A DNA stretch of 64,000 nt. It comes from Misgurnus anguillicaudatus (Eukaryota; Chordata; Actinopteri; Cypriniformes; Cobitidae). The notes beneath the pieces were generated by a model that worked only from the letters and a program-made list of their open reading frames with translations, did not search any database and was not told the origin of the DNA. The position numbers and the translations under genes are program-made. Shown one piece after another: positions 47,101-54,955 of the stretch; within the stretch, counting starts at the first letter, position 1; each line of letters begins with the position of its first letter. The stretch lies in the NCBI RefSeq assembly GCF_027580225.2, contig NC_073361.2, positions 26,688,001 through 26,752,000 of the forward strand, given 5' to 3'.

Positions 47101-48324
47101 TAAGTGGTTCCCAAACTTTTTCAGCGTGCGGCCCCCCTTGTGTACGGTGCATTCCTTCGCGGCCCTCCAAAGAAAATTTATGACAAAAAACTGTTCTAAA
47201 ACTCAAAATTTTATTAAAAAAAACATTAAAGTATACAAAAAAGTAGTGCTTTTGGTTAGTAGCCTTATTTTTTTAGGTTTAATTACAGAATTCATGATGA
47301 ATTAATGTATTTTATAAAACTGGGGCCCCCCTGGCACCATCTTGCGGCCCCCAGTTTGAAAACCACTGCTTTAGCTCACTAAACATCCAAGATAAACTTG
47401 AATGCCTCTCTGGAATATTGTTTACGTAGGTAGCTCAGTACGTTTTAAAACGATGATCAAAAATGTTGCCTAGGTGAAATGTTTTGAGAATATGATGTCC
47501 ACAAAACTGCAGTCTACATAGACGGCTCATTTGGAGAATTATATTTGGCCAGTCTGTAGGGTGAGGTTATAAGGTTTAAAGGGCATAGTCAAATGCCCAA
47601 GAAATGCTGTCTAGGTAGGCAGCATACCATGTTTAAAGTCTATGCTGCCTAGACAGATTGCTTACTAGAGTTTGAAACACAGTCCAGATCAGACTGAATC
47701 AAGTAGTCAGATGATATATCCTGTACTATTTAATTTGTTTTTATATGTATTTTTTTGTGATAACGCGGAATGGGGTTTAATAATAACAAATCATTTACAA
47801 AAAATATATTACTATGAGAAACTCTCGCTTTATTTGCAGATATCAAAGCTAGAGAACTGCTAACAAAGGAAACGCACATATAAACTAAAAAAAACTCACC
47901 AACAGAGAAAAGTTTCTATTTTAATAACATTTCAGGACATTAGTATGTCGATTTAAACTGCAAGGCTAAACTTGTGGCTCGCGTTGTTTACGTTGTGCTG
48001 GAAACGTGCGCAAACAAATACAGCTAACAGTTAACTGTTAGCGTAGCACCTCTGCTAACTCTCGTTTGCTTGTTCAGTCGCATTTTAAGTTATTTCATTG
48101 TGATTAATCCATTTTGCTCCAACTCAATACATTATATGAAAACACCACAACTATACTATCAAAGTATGGTTTATAAACGTGCATATTTGCTGAAGTGTTC
48201 AAGCGCTAGCGTGTTAGCAGCGGTAGCATTTAAACAAGTGAGAATAAACTCGTACACCTCACAATTGAATGGTTATTTTATAGAAGTGAATGAATGAAGA
48301 GTGTTGCAATGCTCACCCGTCCAT
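32009..48324 (-). CDS. ptbp2: ptbp2, polypyrimidine tract-binding protein 2 (whole gene, 14 coding exons)
   Basis: PTBP2 is a nuclear RNA-binding protein that binds pyrimidine-rich intronic RNA and mainly represses alternative exons in neurons. Read on the minus strand, exons are 48317-48324, 46316-46343, 43912-43981, 41281-41465, 41049-41189, 40846-40968, 40596-40706, 40154 (or 40166)-40364, 37813-37928, 35088-35121, 33009-33101, 32389-32605, 32238-32315 and 32009-32138. All junctions are GT/AG and in phase, giving 1545 or 1533 nt including the stop (514 or 510 aa; human PTBP2 is about 531). Domains: N-terminal basic motifs ([19 protein letters not shown]), RRM1 about 60-137, RRM2 about 165-245, a nine-alanine run near 296-304, RRM3 about 318-395, RRM4 about 433-510, ending in FSKSTI. 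The start MDG, NLNEE before RRM3 and [15 protein letters not shown] point to PTBP2 rather than PTBP1 or PTBP3. Which fish duplicate (a or b) this is cannot be decided here. Confidence 0.96.
32238..32315 (-). CDS. ptbp2: ptbp2 exon 13 (RRM4)
   Basis: 78 nt encode (P)[25 protein letters not shown] and two bases of Q. The acceptor after TTTGAAG is chosen because it alone closes the frame from exon 12; the nearby GCAAG would not. Donor GTAAGT. The intron upstream is 73 bp. Confidence 0.94.
32389..32605 (-). CDS. ptbp2: ptbp2 exon 12 (end of RRM3, start of RRM4)
   Basis: 217 nt, the largest coding exon. It encodes (A)[20 protein letters not shown], then [20 protein letters not shown], the highly conserved RRM3-RRM4 linker [17 protein letters not shown], and [10 protein letters not shown] opening RRM4. 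Acceptor ATCTGTCAG, donor GTGAGT. Confidence 0.97.
32720..32949. mobile_element. MITE in ptbp2 intron 11
   Basis: The ends TTAAAGGCAGAGTGCATGAT and ATCATGCACGCCGCCTTTAA are inverted; 230 bp with a GTGGGGCGGGTCTATCAAAT interior. It takes up more than half of the 403-bp intron. Confidence 0.75.
33009..33101 (-). CDS. ptbp2: ptbp2 exon 11 (RRM3)
   Basis: 93 nt encode (G)[19 protein letters not shown], then [11 protein letters not shown] and one base. Acceptor TTCGCAG, donor GTAAGG. Most of the RRM3 first helix-to-RNP1 segment is identical to mammalian PTBP2, but the family's invariant-looking ADGNQ reads ADINQ here. Confidence 0.95.
33239..33262. repeat. Poly(A)/poly(T) run in ptbp2 intron 10
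   Basis: An uninterrupted run of about 23 A on the plus strand, i.e. poly(T) in the transcript sense, about 140 bp upstream of exon 11. Confidence 0.9.
33607..34236. mobile_element. TIR element TTAAAGGGACACTCCAC in ptbp2 intron 10
   Basis: The ends TTAAAGGGACACTCCACTTT and AAAGTGGAATGTCCCTTTAA are inverted. An inner inverted segment around 33720-33990 (CTGCTGCAGCCATG and its complement, GCTAGGAACCATA) gives the element a long hairpin form. Confidence 0.8.
34391..34849. mobile_element. hAT element, CAGTGTTGGGG family, copy 2 (ptbp2 intron 10)
   Basis: The same ends as 29129-29832. Flanks CTGGCGAT (34383-34390) and CTGCCGAT (34850-34857) agree at 7 of 8 bases. 459 bp, non-autonomous; it ends 238 bp from exon 10. 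Confidence 0.85.
35088..35121 (-). CDS. ptbp2: ptbp2 exon 10 (34-nt regulated exon)
   Basis: Exactly 34 nt encode [11 protein letters not shown] plus one base (mammals: MVTPQSLFTLF). The length and position match mammalian PTBP2 exon 10, which is repressed by PTBP1 in non-neuronal cells; skipping sends the mRNA to nonsense-mediated decay. The acceptor ends TTCTAAAG and the donor is GTATGT. Skipping here joins the exon 9 GAG to exon 11 in another frame, and TAA follows at 33077-33075. Confidence 0.95.
35122..35190 (-). promoter_or_regulatory. Extended pyrimidine tract upstream of ptbp2 exon 10
   Basis: On the coding (minus) strand the roughly 65 nt before exon 10 are pyrimidine-rich, with CTCTTCC, CTCTTCTCTCTG and CTCTTCTCTCCTTCT runs. 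These include UCUU and CUCUCU words, the known binding motifs of PTB proteins. This fits repression of the exon by PTBP1/PTBP2; binding itself is inferred. Confidence 0.6.
35852..35880 (-). repeat. Pyrimidine-rich microsatellite in ptbp2 intron 9
   Basis: On the transcript strand this reads TCTCTCTCTCTTTCTCTCTC and on, about 730 bp upstream of exon 10. It is a run of CUCUCU words, and so a candidate PTB site. Confidence 0.7.
35892..36926. mobile_element. TIR element GAGGAG(C/T)TCAGATGCAAAA in ptbp2 intron 9
   Basis: The left end GAGGAGCTCAGATGCAAAAG and right end TTTTGCATCTGAACTCCTC are inverted. It contains a nested PIF/Harbinger-like copy at 36324-36711. It is the uninterrupted counterpart of the disrupted copy at 18040/18828. 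Confidence 0.75.
36324..36711. mobile_element. PIF/Harbinger-like MITE GTGCGTTCACACC, TTA TSD
   Basis: The ends CTGTGCGTTCACACC and GGTGTGAATGCACAG are perfect inverted repeats flanked by TTA at 36321-36323 and 36712-36714. GC-richer interior (GCGCAGCG, GGCGAATTTCCACGTGAATG). Related copies lie at 42618-43050, 49577-50461 and about 58611-58903. Confidence 0.85.
37240..37734. mobile_element. Decayed Tc1/mariner-like element in ptbp2 intron 9
   Basis: The ends TACAGTACTGGGCAAAAGAC and TTTTGCACAGTACTGTA with GGCC.CCACCA next to them match the TIR of Tc1-like elements with a TA target. 495 bp, internally deleted, no transposase frame. Confidence 0.75.
37813..37928 (-). CDS. ptbp2: ptbp2 exon 9 (poly-Ala linker and RRM3 start)
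   Basis: 116 nt encode GALSPLS, nine alanines, [13 protein letters not shown], then [10 protein letters not shown], the first strand of RRM3. NLNEE is the PTBP2 form (PTBP1 has NLNPE). Acceptor TGTTTGCAG, donor GTCAGT. The alanine codons are mixed GCN rather than a pure repeat, so the tract is unlikely to be a simple triplet expansion. Confidence 0.95.
38000..38131 (-). mobile_element. tRNA-derived SINE, minus orientation
   Basis: The tail complement TTTTATCCAAAGAAACTTAC comes first, then a head complement TCGAACCCCTGATCTTGGCA with TTGCTAGG. Diverged but nearly full length, in ptbp2 intron 8. Confidence 0.65.
38343..39304. mobile_element. TIR element CCCTTTTCACACAG inserted in a SINE
   Basis: The left end CCCTTTTCACACAGACATTA and right end GACAAAAGTGCTGTGTGAAT are diverged inverted ends. 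Internal sections either side of the hAT share TTTTAAAGAGCTGAA and GTTGCGATGAC. Family unassigned. Confidence 0.6.
38652..39058. mobile_element. hAT MITE, TAGGGCTGG family
   Basis: The ends TAGGGCTGGATAT and TGCCCAGTCCTA are inverted; flanks GTTGTGAA (38644-38651) and CTTGTGAA (39059-39066) agree at 7 of 8 bases. Sub-terminal GATTCGATTTCGATTC and AATCGATTTTTCGAATCG are typical of this class. Confidence 0.85.
40154..40364 (-). CDS. ptbp2: ptbp2 exon 8 (end of RRM2), with two in-phase donors
   Basis: 211 nt with the distal donor (GTATCT) or 199 nt with the proximal donor (GTAAGA; exon end 40166). It encodes [34 protein letters not shown] and [15 protein letters not shown], the end of RRM2 and its extension. 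Both donors leave one base of a split codon, so both isoforms stay in frame; the longer one adds Gly-Lys-Ile-Pro before GALSPL. The proximal donor is the closer match to consensus. The acceptor is CTTTTTTCTAG. Confidence 0.94.
40395..40425. repeat. (GATA)n microsatellite in ptbp2 intron 7
   Basis: Five or six GATA units about 40 bp upstream (transcript sense) of exon 8. Confidence 0.85.
40596..40706 (-). CDS. ptbp2: ptbp2 exon 7 (RRM2 core)
   Basis: 111 nt, phase 0. It encodes [18 protein letters not shown], then [18 protein letters not shown] and V, the RNP1 strand and second helix of RRM2. I chose the donor GTGGGT, which gives KV before the next exon's ALDG (family KL-ALDG). A GT three bases earlier would drop the valine but fits the family length less well. 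Confidence 0.93.
40846..40968 (-). CDS. ptbp2: ptbp2 exon 6 (linker and start of RRM2)
   Basis: 123 nt, phase 0 at both ends. It begins with a low-complexity linker ([19 protein letters not shown]), then [19 protein letters not shown], the first strand and helix of RRM2. The acceptor TTTTTCCAG and donor GTGGGG are both acceptable. The preceding intron is only 80 bp, with no room for a missed exon. Confidence 0.94.
41049..41189 (-). CDS. ptbp2: ptbp2 exon 5 (rest of RRM1)
   Basis: 141 nt, phase 0 at both ends. It encodes [35 protein letters not shown] and [12 protein letters not shown], completing RRM1. Acceptor TCTTCAG, donor GTAACG. The protein then passes straight into the glycine/serine linker of exon 6; the helical RAQAVLQAV segment that follows NQ in mammalian PTBP2 is absent. 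Confidence 0.95.
41281..41465 (-). CDS. ptbp2: ptbp2 exon 4 (start of RRM1)
   Basis: 185 nt. It encodes the second basic cluster ([11 protein letters not shown]) and the first part of RRM1: [10 protein letters not shown] (RNP2 strand), [18 protein letters not shown] and LKGKNQ, which leads into the RNP1 strand of the next exon. Acceptor CTTTCCCAG, donor GTGCGT. Confidence 0.96.
42236..42419. mobile_element. Palindromic MITE ATTCAAATCTTACC
   Basis: The ends TATTCAAATCTTACCCTGGA and CCAAGGTAAGATTTGAATA are inverted, with both arms continuing through GTTTAGCTCCAACCCTGATC. About 184 bp. Confidence 0.85.
42618..43050. mobile_element. PIF/Harbinger-like MITE, TAA TSD, in ptbp2 intron 3
   Basis: Left end TGCTGCGTTCACACCAGCCG; right end GTCTGGTGTGAACCCACGG; TAA on both sides (42615-42617, 43051-43053). 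The GC-rich interior is shared with 36324-36711 and 49577-50461. Confidence 0.8.
43243..43540. mobile_element. TIR MITE TTTAAAGGAACACTATGTAAG, copy 1
   Basis: Left end TTTTAAAGGAACACTATGTA; right end CATACCGTTCCTTTAAA. Shares ATGGCCCTGAT, CACTAGACATTAAGAAAT and GGCCAGGATATTGTCATTTA with 48728-48976. An internal block (GTGATTGCAGTACCAGTTTT) is duplicated in this copy. Confidence 0.8.
43912..43981 (-). CDS. ptbp2: ptbp2 exon 3
   Basis: 70 nt encode [10 protein letters not shown] followed by a serine-rich stretch to ...SGIS and one base of the next codon. Acceptor CTCCACAG, donor [16 protein letters not shown] is a PTB-family signature and, with the preceding VK, forms the first half of the bipartite nuclear localisation signal known in PTBP1. 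Confidence 0.94.
45145..45490. mobile_element. TIR repeat GACCCTGGACCACAAAACCAG in ptbp2 intron 2
   Basis: Left end TGAGACCCTGGACCACAAAA; right end CTGGTTTTGTGGGCGATGGT: the inverted ends of a very common teleost repeat. Non-coding. Confidence 0.75.
45894..46093. mobile_element. hAT MITE TAGGGCTGCACGATA in ptbp2 intron 2
   Basis: Ends TAGGGCTGCACGATA and TTATTGTGCAGCCCTA, with a palindromic core (CACCTGCTTTCAGATG and its complement). Flanks are A-rich, so the duplication is not clean. 200 bp, ending about 220 bp from exon 2. Confidence 0.8.
46316..46343 (-). CDS. ptbp2: ptbp2 exon 2 (28-nt microexon)
   Basis: Acceptor ...TTTCAACAG and donor GTGAGC flank 28 nt encoding (G)IGDIAVGVK, homologous to the mammalian GIVTEVAVGVK. 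It supplies the first residues of the N-terminal basic signal. Because 28 is not a multiple of three, skipping would shift the frame. Confidence 0.9.
46447..46740 (+). repeat. Dispersed repeat, copy 2 of a pair
   Basis: Same family and orientation as 20880-21340: shared ACAACATAAACAA, GGTAAACTCC, ACCAAAACATTTGTTATTTT and GATGAAACCATCTATA. Lies in ptbp2 intron 1. Confidence 0.6.
47102..47368. mobile_element. hAT MITE with perfect 8-bp TSD in ptbp2 intron 1
   Basis: Ends AAGTGGTTCCCAAACTTTTT and CAGTTTGAAAACCACTG; flanks CTTTAGCT at 47094-47101 and 47369-47376 are identical. Interior GTGCGGCCCCCCTTGTG and TTGCGGCCCCC. 267 bp. Confidence 0.92.
48317..48324 (-). CDS. ptbp2: ptbp2 exon 1, coding part (start codon)
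   Basis: Eight coding nucleotides encode Met-Asp and the first two bases of Gly, followed at once by a GTGAGC donor. The context GCAATGG has a purine at -3 and G at +4, a good initiation context. The PTBP2 family starts MDG with the intron at exactly this place. The upstream UTR part of the exon extends above 48324 to an unknown start. Confidence 0.88.
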
Positions 48325-48480
48325 TGCTGGCGATATTTGATTAAAAAAATAATAAACCCGCTGTACAGTGTGTATGTGTTATTCCTTCTCTGTTGCTCAG
48401 TCACACAAACACACACACATCAGAGACAAAATGGAGGCGGGAACTTTGTGAGAGAGCACGCACATGCACACTACTGCAAA
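48325..48480 (-). promoter_or_regulatory. ptbp2: ptbp2 5' UTR and probable core promoter region
   Basis: This lies directly upstream of the start codon. It contains a short CA-rich tract, an E2F-like TTCCCGCC (minus strand, near 48431-48440) and locally higher GC than the flanks. I see no clear TATA box. The transcription start is not determinable from sequence alone, so the span is an estimate from position. Confidence 0.35.
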
Positions 48481-48727
48481 CTCGATGACTGGCATCTACT
48501 GTAATACAAACCCGTAATACACTTAGCCTACAGTTAAGTGAAGTTACAGCAAGGCACTTGTACTTTACTTGTGCAATAAAATCAATGTGTATATAAAATA
48601 TAGGCCTACATGTTATGTGCAATACATTTCATATTTGCTATCTGTGATTTTGTATACCTAGCCTTGTGTAAGTGTTTATTGACAATTGTGTATTTTTATG
48701 ATTCTTTTTTTATTTGTGATATCTGTT

Positions 48728-48976
48728 TTAAAGGAACAGTATGTAAGAAATTTATATCAATTAATCAAAAAATGGCCCTGATTTGTCACTAGACATTAAG
48801 AAATTATTTTCATTTCAAATACTTATATCACTGACAACAGTGGTCTGGCCAGGATATTGTCATTTAAAAAGTGAAGCAGCCCTCAACTGATATTTATGTT
48901 GTGATGTTGTGTTGGCCACCAGTTGTGTGATTGCAGTACCAGTTTTGGCCACAATCCTACATACTGTTCCTTTAAA
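48728..48976. mobile_element. TIR MITE TTAAAGGAACAGTATGTAAG, copy 2
   Basis: Ends TTAAAGGAACAGTATGTAAG and CATACTGTTCCTTTAAA. Same family as 43243-43540 but without the internal duplication. Its right TTAAA overlaps the left end of the next element. Confidence 0.85.
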
Positions 48977-50589
48977 GGAAAACACCACCGTTTTAATATT
49001 TTACTATGTTCTTACCTCAACTTAGACGAATTAATACATACCTATCTTTTTTCAATGCGTGCACTTAATCTTTGTACAGCACCTTGTGAATGTGTTAGCA
49101 TTTAGCCTAGCCCCATTCATTCCTTAGGATCCAAACAGGGATGAATTTAGTAGCCACCAAACACTTCCATGTTTTCCCTTTTTAAAGACTGTTACATGAG
49201 TAGTTAAACAAGTATGGAGGCAAAAAATAAAATGTGGCAATTTTTTAAGCGGATAAAAAAATGAAAAATTGCAGCACTTTGACCTCTGACCCAGTAACAT
49301 CATCACTCTTGTGATCTCCGCCCCTCGCTCAAACTTCTCTCAATATTACTGCACCTCAAGGTCGAAGTGCTGCAAACTAAGTGCTCTTCATACAATATAG
49401 TTCTCATTTTTCATCTGCTTAAAAAATCGCCACGTTTAATTTTGTGCCACCATACTTACTTGTGGAACTACTAACGTATCACGTCTTTAAATGGGGAAAA
49501 CATGTAAGTGTTTGGTGGCTTTTAGATTCATCCGTGTTTGGATCCTAAGGTATGAACGGGCTAAGCTAAATTCTAATTCTGCGTTTACACCAGCCGCGGT
49601 AGAGGCTGCAAAAACACGTAATTTGCGCGTAGTTGGATGCTTGAATTTGAGTTCACTCGCTTTATTCTCGCGTGAAAGCCGCGCGTAAAATTCTAGTCAT
49701 TCGAGAAATTTGCGTCATTGGAGGGGCTTCTGCGACTCCGCACACTCCGCTTGCTTCCTGTAATCACGTCACTACTACAGCAAGGTCCTGATTGGTTAAC
49801 GTGGCGCGGAAATACGCCGAAGTTCAGATTTTTGAACTTACGCGTTTCCCGCGGCAACGCTCAATTCGCGCGGAACGGTGAATGTTGATTGTGCATTTAT
49901 CGAGAGAGTTACCGGTTTGTATTTGATCACCTTACTATAGCGGGAAAATAGTTTAAAAAATGTCTGGAATGCCGCGGTCGATGAACGTCACGTGACTCAA
50001 AAGTGAAATGTGTATTTAAAACTTACCAGGTTGCCCAATGTCCTCACTGACACTCTTCCAAGCAAGGTCCTTTTTATTCCTGTCTTCATAGAAATAAGAA
50101 CTTGTGTCGTGTAGCCCGGGGTGACTGCTCACGGACAATATCAAGCGTTCCTTCATGTTGAATGAGTGACTCCGTGCAGGGCTGCCGCCACAGCATCAAG
50201 CAGGCTCCTGATTGGTTAATGCGGCGCGAAAATCCGCCAAAGTTCAAATCTTTCAACTTCAAATTCGCGTCAAATGCAAAATGCACAAAAAGCACCATTC
50301 ACACGTACCGCGCCAGATGCTCAATTCACGGCATTCGCGCCATACTGCGGCTCGCTAAATGCCTCATTCGCGCCACAAGACCTCCAGACGCGCGTCAATG
50401 CGTCTTCACATTGAAATCTCTCGAGCTTGACGCCTCTACCGCGGCTGGTGTAAACGCAGCATAACACCTTCACAACACACTGTACAAAGATTAAGTGCAC
50501 GCATTGAAAAAAGATAGGTATGTATTAATTCATCTAAGTTTAGGTAATAACATAGTAAAATAATGAAAAACGGTGGTGTTTTCCTTTAA
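48972..50589. mobile_element. Inverted-repeat element TTAAAGGAAAACACCACC, copy 2, with nested insert
   Basis: Ends TTAAAGGAAAACACCACCG and CGGTGGTGTTTTCCTTTAA are perfect inverted repeats, continuing through CTATGTTCTTACCTCAACTT and ATACCTATCTTTTTTCAATG. It is cut by the PIF/Harbinger-like insert at 49577-50461. Same family as 15621-16032. Confidence 0.85.
49577..50461. mobile_element. PIF/Harbinger-like element, TAA TSD, 885 bp
   Basis: Ends TTCTGCGTTTACACC... and ...GGTGTAAACGCAGCA, with a further shared AGCCGCGGTAGAGGC, are flanked by TAA at 49574-49576 and 50462-50464. The longest copy of this family here. Inner halves (around 49690-49870 and 50160-50300) are inverted copies sharing CCTGATTGGTTAA and GGCGCG; a non-homologous stretch at 49900-50150 may be the ancestral core. 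Confidence 0.85.
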
Positions 50590-51929
50590 TGTGTCTGTCA
50601 TTTGTGCTCTGGAATTGTCTGACTGTAACCAAAAAATCCATTGCAATAAAAGTTTGTTCGTTCATTCATTAACTCACTCATTCATCTACACATAATAACT
50701 AAAGATCATCTAATACTGAAAGACCTGCAATCCGTACAACCCTGCATGGTGAAAGTCAGTAAGTCATAAGTTAATGCTATACTATACAAGAGAGACGAAC
50801 TTAATGTGTAAAAAGGTCCGGTAATGTCAACAGTGCATAAAAATGTAGTTGATATAGTTGTTGCTCTCATTAAACAAAATTAAGGATAAATGTAAATATA
50901 ATTACCTAGCTTAATTAAAATTATTATGCATAATGCTATTAACATTTAACAAGTCAGACAAACCCGCTGTAGCAGGCGGTTAGATATCATTGACTGTGAC
51001 AGACTTACATAATGGTATTTTGGCTCCATGCTTGATGCCCCAGGTGAAATTAAAGTCTAACAGCTTATCTTAAAGAACCTGGGATTTAATTAAAAATGAC
51101 ATTTCCCCAAACACTCGGGTCTAGTTTTGCTTCTGAGACTGCCATGTTGGAATTAGATTCTGGGATTCCTCTGAGCAAAGAGGAAATAAGAAAACTGTCA
51201 GCTGATCGCCAGATCTCAACCGGTTATCATACGCTTCTTGGTGCTGAAGACAGTCTCTGACATATAGTCTTAGCTGATATAAAGCGAGTAACATTACATT
51301 TAGCAAGAATCAATGACATGAGTAAATATTTAAATGCCAGACACATTGATATGCATGTCTATATCGTTGTTGTGTTTTAGTTATACTGGTTTAGCTGTTT
51401 TGATCTATCACTTACACGTTTAATGTCCTCTTTCAGTTAACAATAACAGAGGCAGGCAGATTATCATATAAAATAATTTCACAGACAATCTGTTTGTTTT
51501 CTTGTTTACAGCACTTTTACTATTAAAGGCCTTCTAAAGGATTTAAGGCAGATAACGTTATATAAAGTTTATACTTTGTGTAAAGCACAAATTTCATATA
51601 AAAGTTTTCTGAGCTGTAAATTGTCTAAATTGCACTTTTAACAGTAGGAATACTTTTAAGGCAGACTTTTGGCTATGATACAATTTCTGTTGGTGGAGTT
51701 AGCTCAATAGATACTGTAGATTACATCACTTTTATGGTATACTGTCTATGACATAAGCCGGTAAAAGGTTCATCACAATAAGGTCACCAAACCCCAGTTT
51801 GAAAACATGAATTGATTTTTTAAATATTGATGTATAAATATATACTATTAATATAAGTACTTCGTTTTTTATACTACAGACGCATTACAGAGATTTTCCA
51901 ACACAGTGGTGTCATTCTTATATAGTCAG
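50590..51929. other. Intergenic, no gene
   Basis: AT-rich and without recognisable repeat boundaries or coding potential. Confidence 0.4.
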
Positions 51930-52645
51930 GAGCAGGGACGTGCACAGACATTTTGAGGGGCAGGGCCCGGTTGCATAAAGCACCTTAAGTTTTTCCCTTA
52001 AGTATGGCACTTTATTTTGTGCATAAAACTGTTAATATAAGAATGCTTTCTTCCTCACACACTTACCGGCCTGCCTGCAATCATGCACATCGCGTCTCGT
52101 TCAGGCTGAGATTTGGCGCTTCTTACAAGCGCGAATGCAGCATACACGAGTAAAGACAAGACCAATCATAAAGCGAAGTAGGTTAAAGAGGCGGGACTTA
52201 GGAAAGGTAAAGCCAATCATATTAGCGATGTGAGTTTTGGAGGCGGGACTCATCGTTAACCGTTTGTGTACCACAAATAGCGCTATTTTTCTTTTTATAA
52301 GAGTTTAAATGTCATTTAAATGATTCTTGAATAAATTCATGTTAAATTAAATAAGTAACAAGTAATAGTGTGTACAATAATTATGTATATATAAATATAC
52401 ACACATGCATGTATAATTTGAAGAAAAAAATATGTATATATTAAGTATTTATATTTATATATAATACAAATTATATACAAATATACATATGTGTACACGT
52501 GTAAAAATTTCTTAAATATATGCATGCATGTGTGTGCATTTATCTATACAAAGTTATTAAACACATTTCACACACATATATGATCTAAACAAAAACTTTT
52601 ATTCTGCTATAGATTAATCACGATTAATCGTTATGCATCCCTAAT
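51930..52645. repeat. Transposon mosaic
   Basis: 51935-52270 carries repeat-like CAGGGCCCGGTTGCATAAAG and AGGCGGGACT. 52325-52645 ends AGATTAATCACGATTAATCG, TTATGCATCCCTAA, the sub-terminal pattern of a hAT-like end, preceded by TATATA/TACATA-rich sequence. Exact borders not resolved. Confidence 0.5.
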
Positions 52646-52649
52646 TCAG

Positions 52650-52850
52650 ACCAATCACAAAATACAGATTAGCTGGCCAATCAAGGACACAGAGCTTTTC
52701 AAATTCGTGCATTTCAGGAAGAGAGTGAAATCAGGAGCTATAAAAATGTACAGTATGTGGTAAATAATGTTTTTTAACCATAAACCACACGAACGCATTG
52801 TATTTTACCAAATACACAAAATAACGTTTTTTAGCACTTTAATGTACTTA
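52650..52850 (-). mobile_element. Fragment of the 59799-60603 element family, inverted
   Basis: In reverse complement it shares GCCAGCTAATC, GTGATTGG, ATACAATGCGTTCGTGTGGT and TTTATGGTTAAAAAACA with 59860-60080. Confidence 0.65.
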
Positions 52851-52902
52851 TGATTAATAAATATCCTTATGCATTTGACTTTGTCTTCCTATGGATTTGT
52901 TT

Positions 52903-53030
52903 GGTAGAGCATTGCATTAGCAGTGCAAAGGTCATGGGTTCGATTCCAAGAAACACACACATTTCTAAAATGTTTCCTTATAATGCATCGTAATTTGCTT
53001 GTAAAAGTGTCTGTCAAATCCGTAAATGTA
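52903..53030 (+). mobile_element. tRNA-derived SINE, full length
   Basis: Head TGGTAGAGCATTGCATTAGC and B-box GGTTCGATTCC, then AACACACACAT and tail TAAAAGTGTCTGTCAAATCC, GTAAATGTAA. The B box is the best kept in the window. Confidence 0.8.
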
Positions 53031-54955
53031 AGCATAATTCTGATTTACAGGTTTAGTTGATAATTTATTTGGACCAGACATAATTGGCTTAGCCAATGAC
53101 GTGGCTTTGGGATGGGATTACCTCCAATTGATTGGGTTAGACTAAACTACTCAAAAAACTACCCAAGACTGAGAAAATAACCCAATTATATGACCCAAAA
53201 GGCTCAACCCAGCATTTGAGTACAAAAAAATAACCTAGCATTTTTTAAGATTGTTTTTTTCTCAGGTTATTTGTCAATGATGCCTGTAAATAGTGTTGTA
53301 TTTATTAGTCATTGTCTGATGTGTCTTGCTCAAATGTCCTATATGTTGTCTTAGTATGACACAGTGTGTTTGTATGTTTGTGCACTATAAAGGTTGGGAA
53401 CACTGTTTTGTGTCTCCTTCCATCGGGGAGAAAAATTACAATAAAAATACTCAAATTACAATTTTTCCAATTGGAATAAAGAGAAATGACACACTTCATA
53501 TTTAGTCCTGATCGTAGTGGTCATACTGGGGAGAATTTACACTTAATAAGATGTTCAGAAAGCGTTCTGCAGAAATGCTCATTATTACACTGAATTATAT
53601 TTGCATGTAGCTCAGGAATACTAAATCAGATTTACATAAATATGATTTACAAACTCTAAAGCAAACTCAGATCGCAGTCCAATCAATCGTGTGTAAATTC
53701 CCCCTTTTTTTTAACCGTTTTGAATAAGCATGATCTATATGGGCTTCAATTAAAAGACTAATCTATAAAAAAAATTATGAACGACAAGTTTATGGATTAA
53801 TAGATTTAATAGAGCTTTCAACCAATCTCAACATGACTACTAACACAGGCCATTCTATATTAATGACAGCATGATGCCTGCCATTTTCTTTAATTACCAA
53901 AGCAGCACTGCTCCTGCAATATTAAAACCTTTCATCGATTTCCATTTTTCTACATACGTGTCTTTGGTTCTTACCTGTTTACTGAATACAGGCCCGCCAT
54001 CTCAGTCTAGCTGTGCAGAATCAATGTCCTCCTGATGGGGGAAAAACCCGCTAGAGTTCCAATTTAGCACTGTATTGAAAATCTCAATGCCGTCATTCAG
54101 AGGGGTCAAACACGTCACCACGGCTGTTTGTTCGAAACGTTCGATCATACTTTGTTTCTTACAGAGCACTCTAGAAATGAATAGCGGTGCTGAGTGCACT
54201 ATTAACCAGTAGAATTGAACACCATGCAGGTGACCTCTAATATGTTTGTTTTTTTCTGACCTTTCTTACATTTGTATACTTTTTTTCATACAATGATATG
54301 CAATAAAATATATAATCATAATAAATAAATATGCACAATATTTCTAATTATTGACTGTCGAGGCGGTCCAGTCACAAAAACCTAGCAGCTTTGTTGCCTA
54401 CACAGTTTAATCATGCCAGATCTCATACTGTGGGGGAGACATGCAGGACAACTAACATGGGCTATTAGGCAATATGCATGTTGATATCTATATTCGGCAT
54501 TTGTGATGAATACATACATAACCCGTATTAAAAATATGTACATATATTTCAGCTCAATGGTTTGTGTGGTTGGGCAATATTGTTGAAATTACCTCACATT
54601 AGTATCTTCAAGCCATTCGGTTCAAGGGAAGACGATGCTTTATAAAGCAATAAAAAAGGATTGCGTGTTTGTAAATGAATTGAAGGAACAGAAACGTGGG
54701 CTATGGTAAGCCACTCACAGCATACTCCTGAACTCTGTTATTCTAGTTAGTGTACACAACCTTTTTTTTTAATATTAAAATTCAGCATATTTTGAAATAT
54801 ATTAAACATTTAGATCACAAGGTCATGTACGATCAAATATTCATGTGGCGGTTATGTGTGGTAGACAGACAACAACAAGTAGAGCATTTCTACAATGTGG
54901 CATTGTTATCTGATAACATTTAGATGTTATAAGAAGTATAAAATAAGCAACACGT
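53031..54955. other. Intergenic, no gene
   Basis: AT-rich. 53980-54230 is slightly GC-richer with no recognisable domain in any frame. No clear repeats. Confidence 0.4.
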
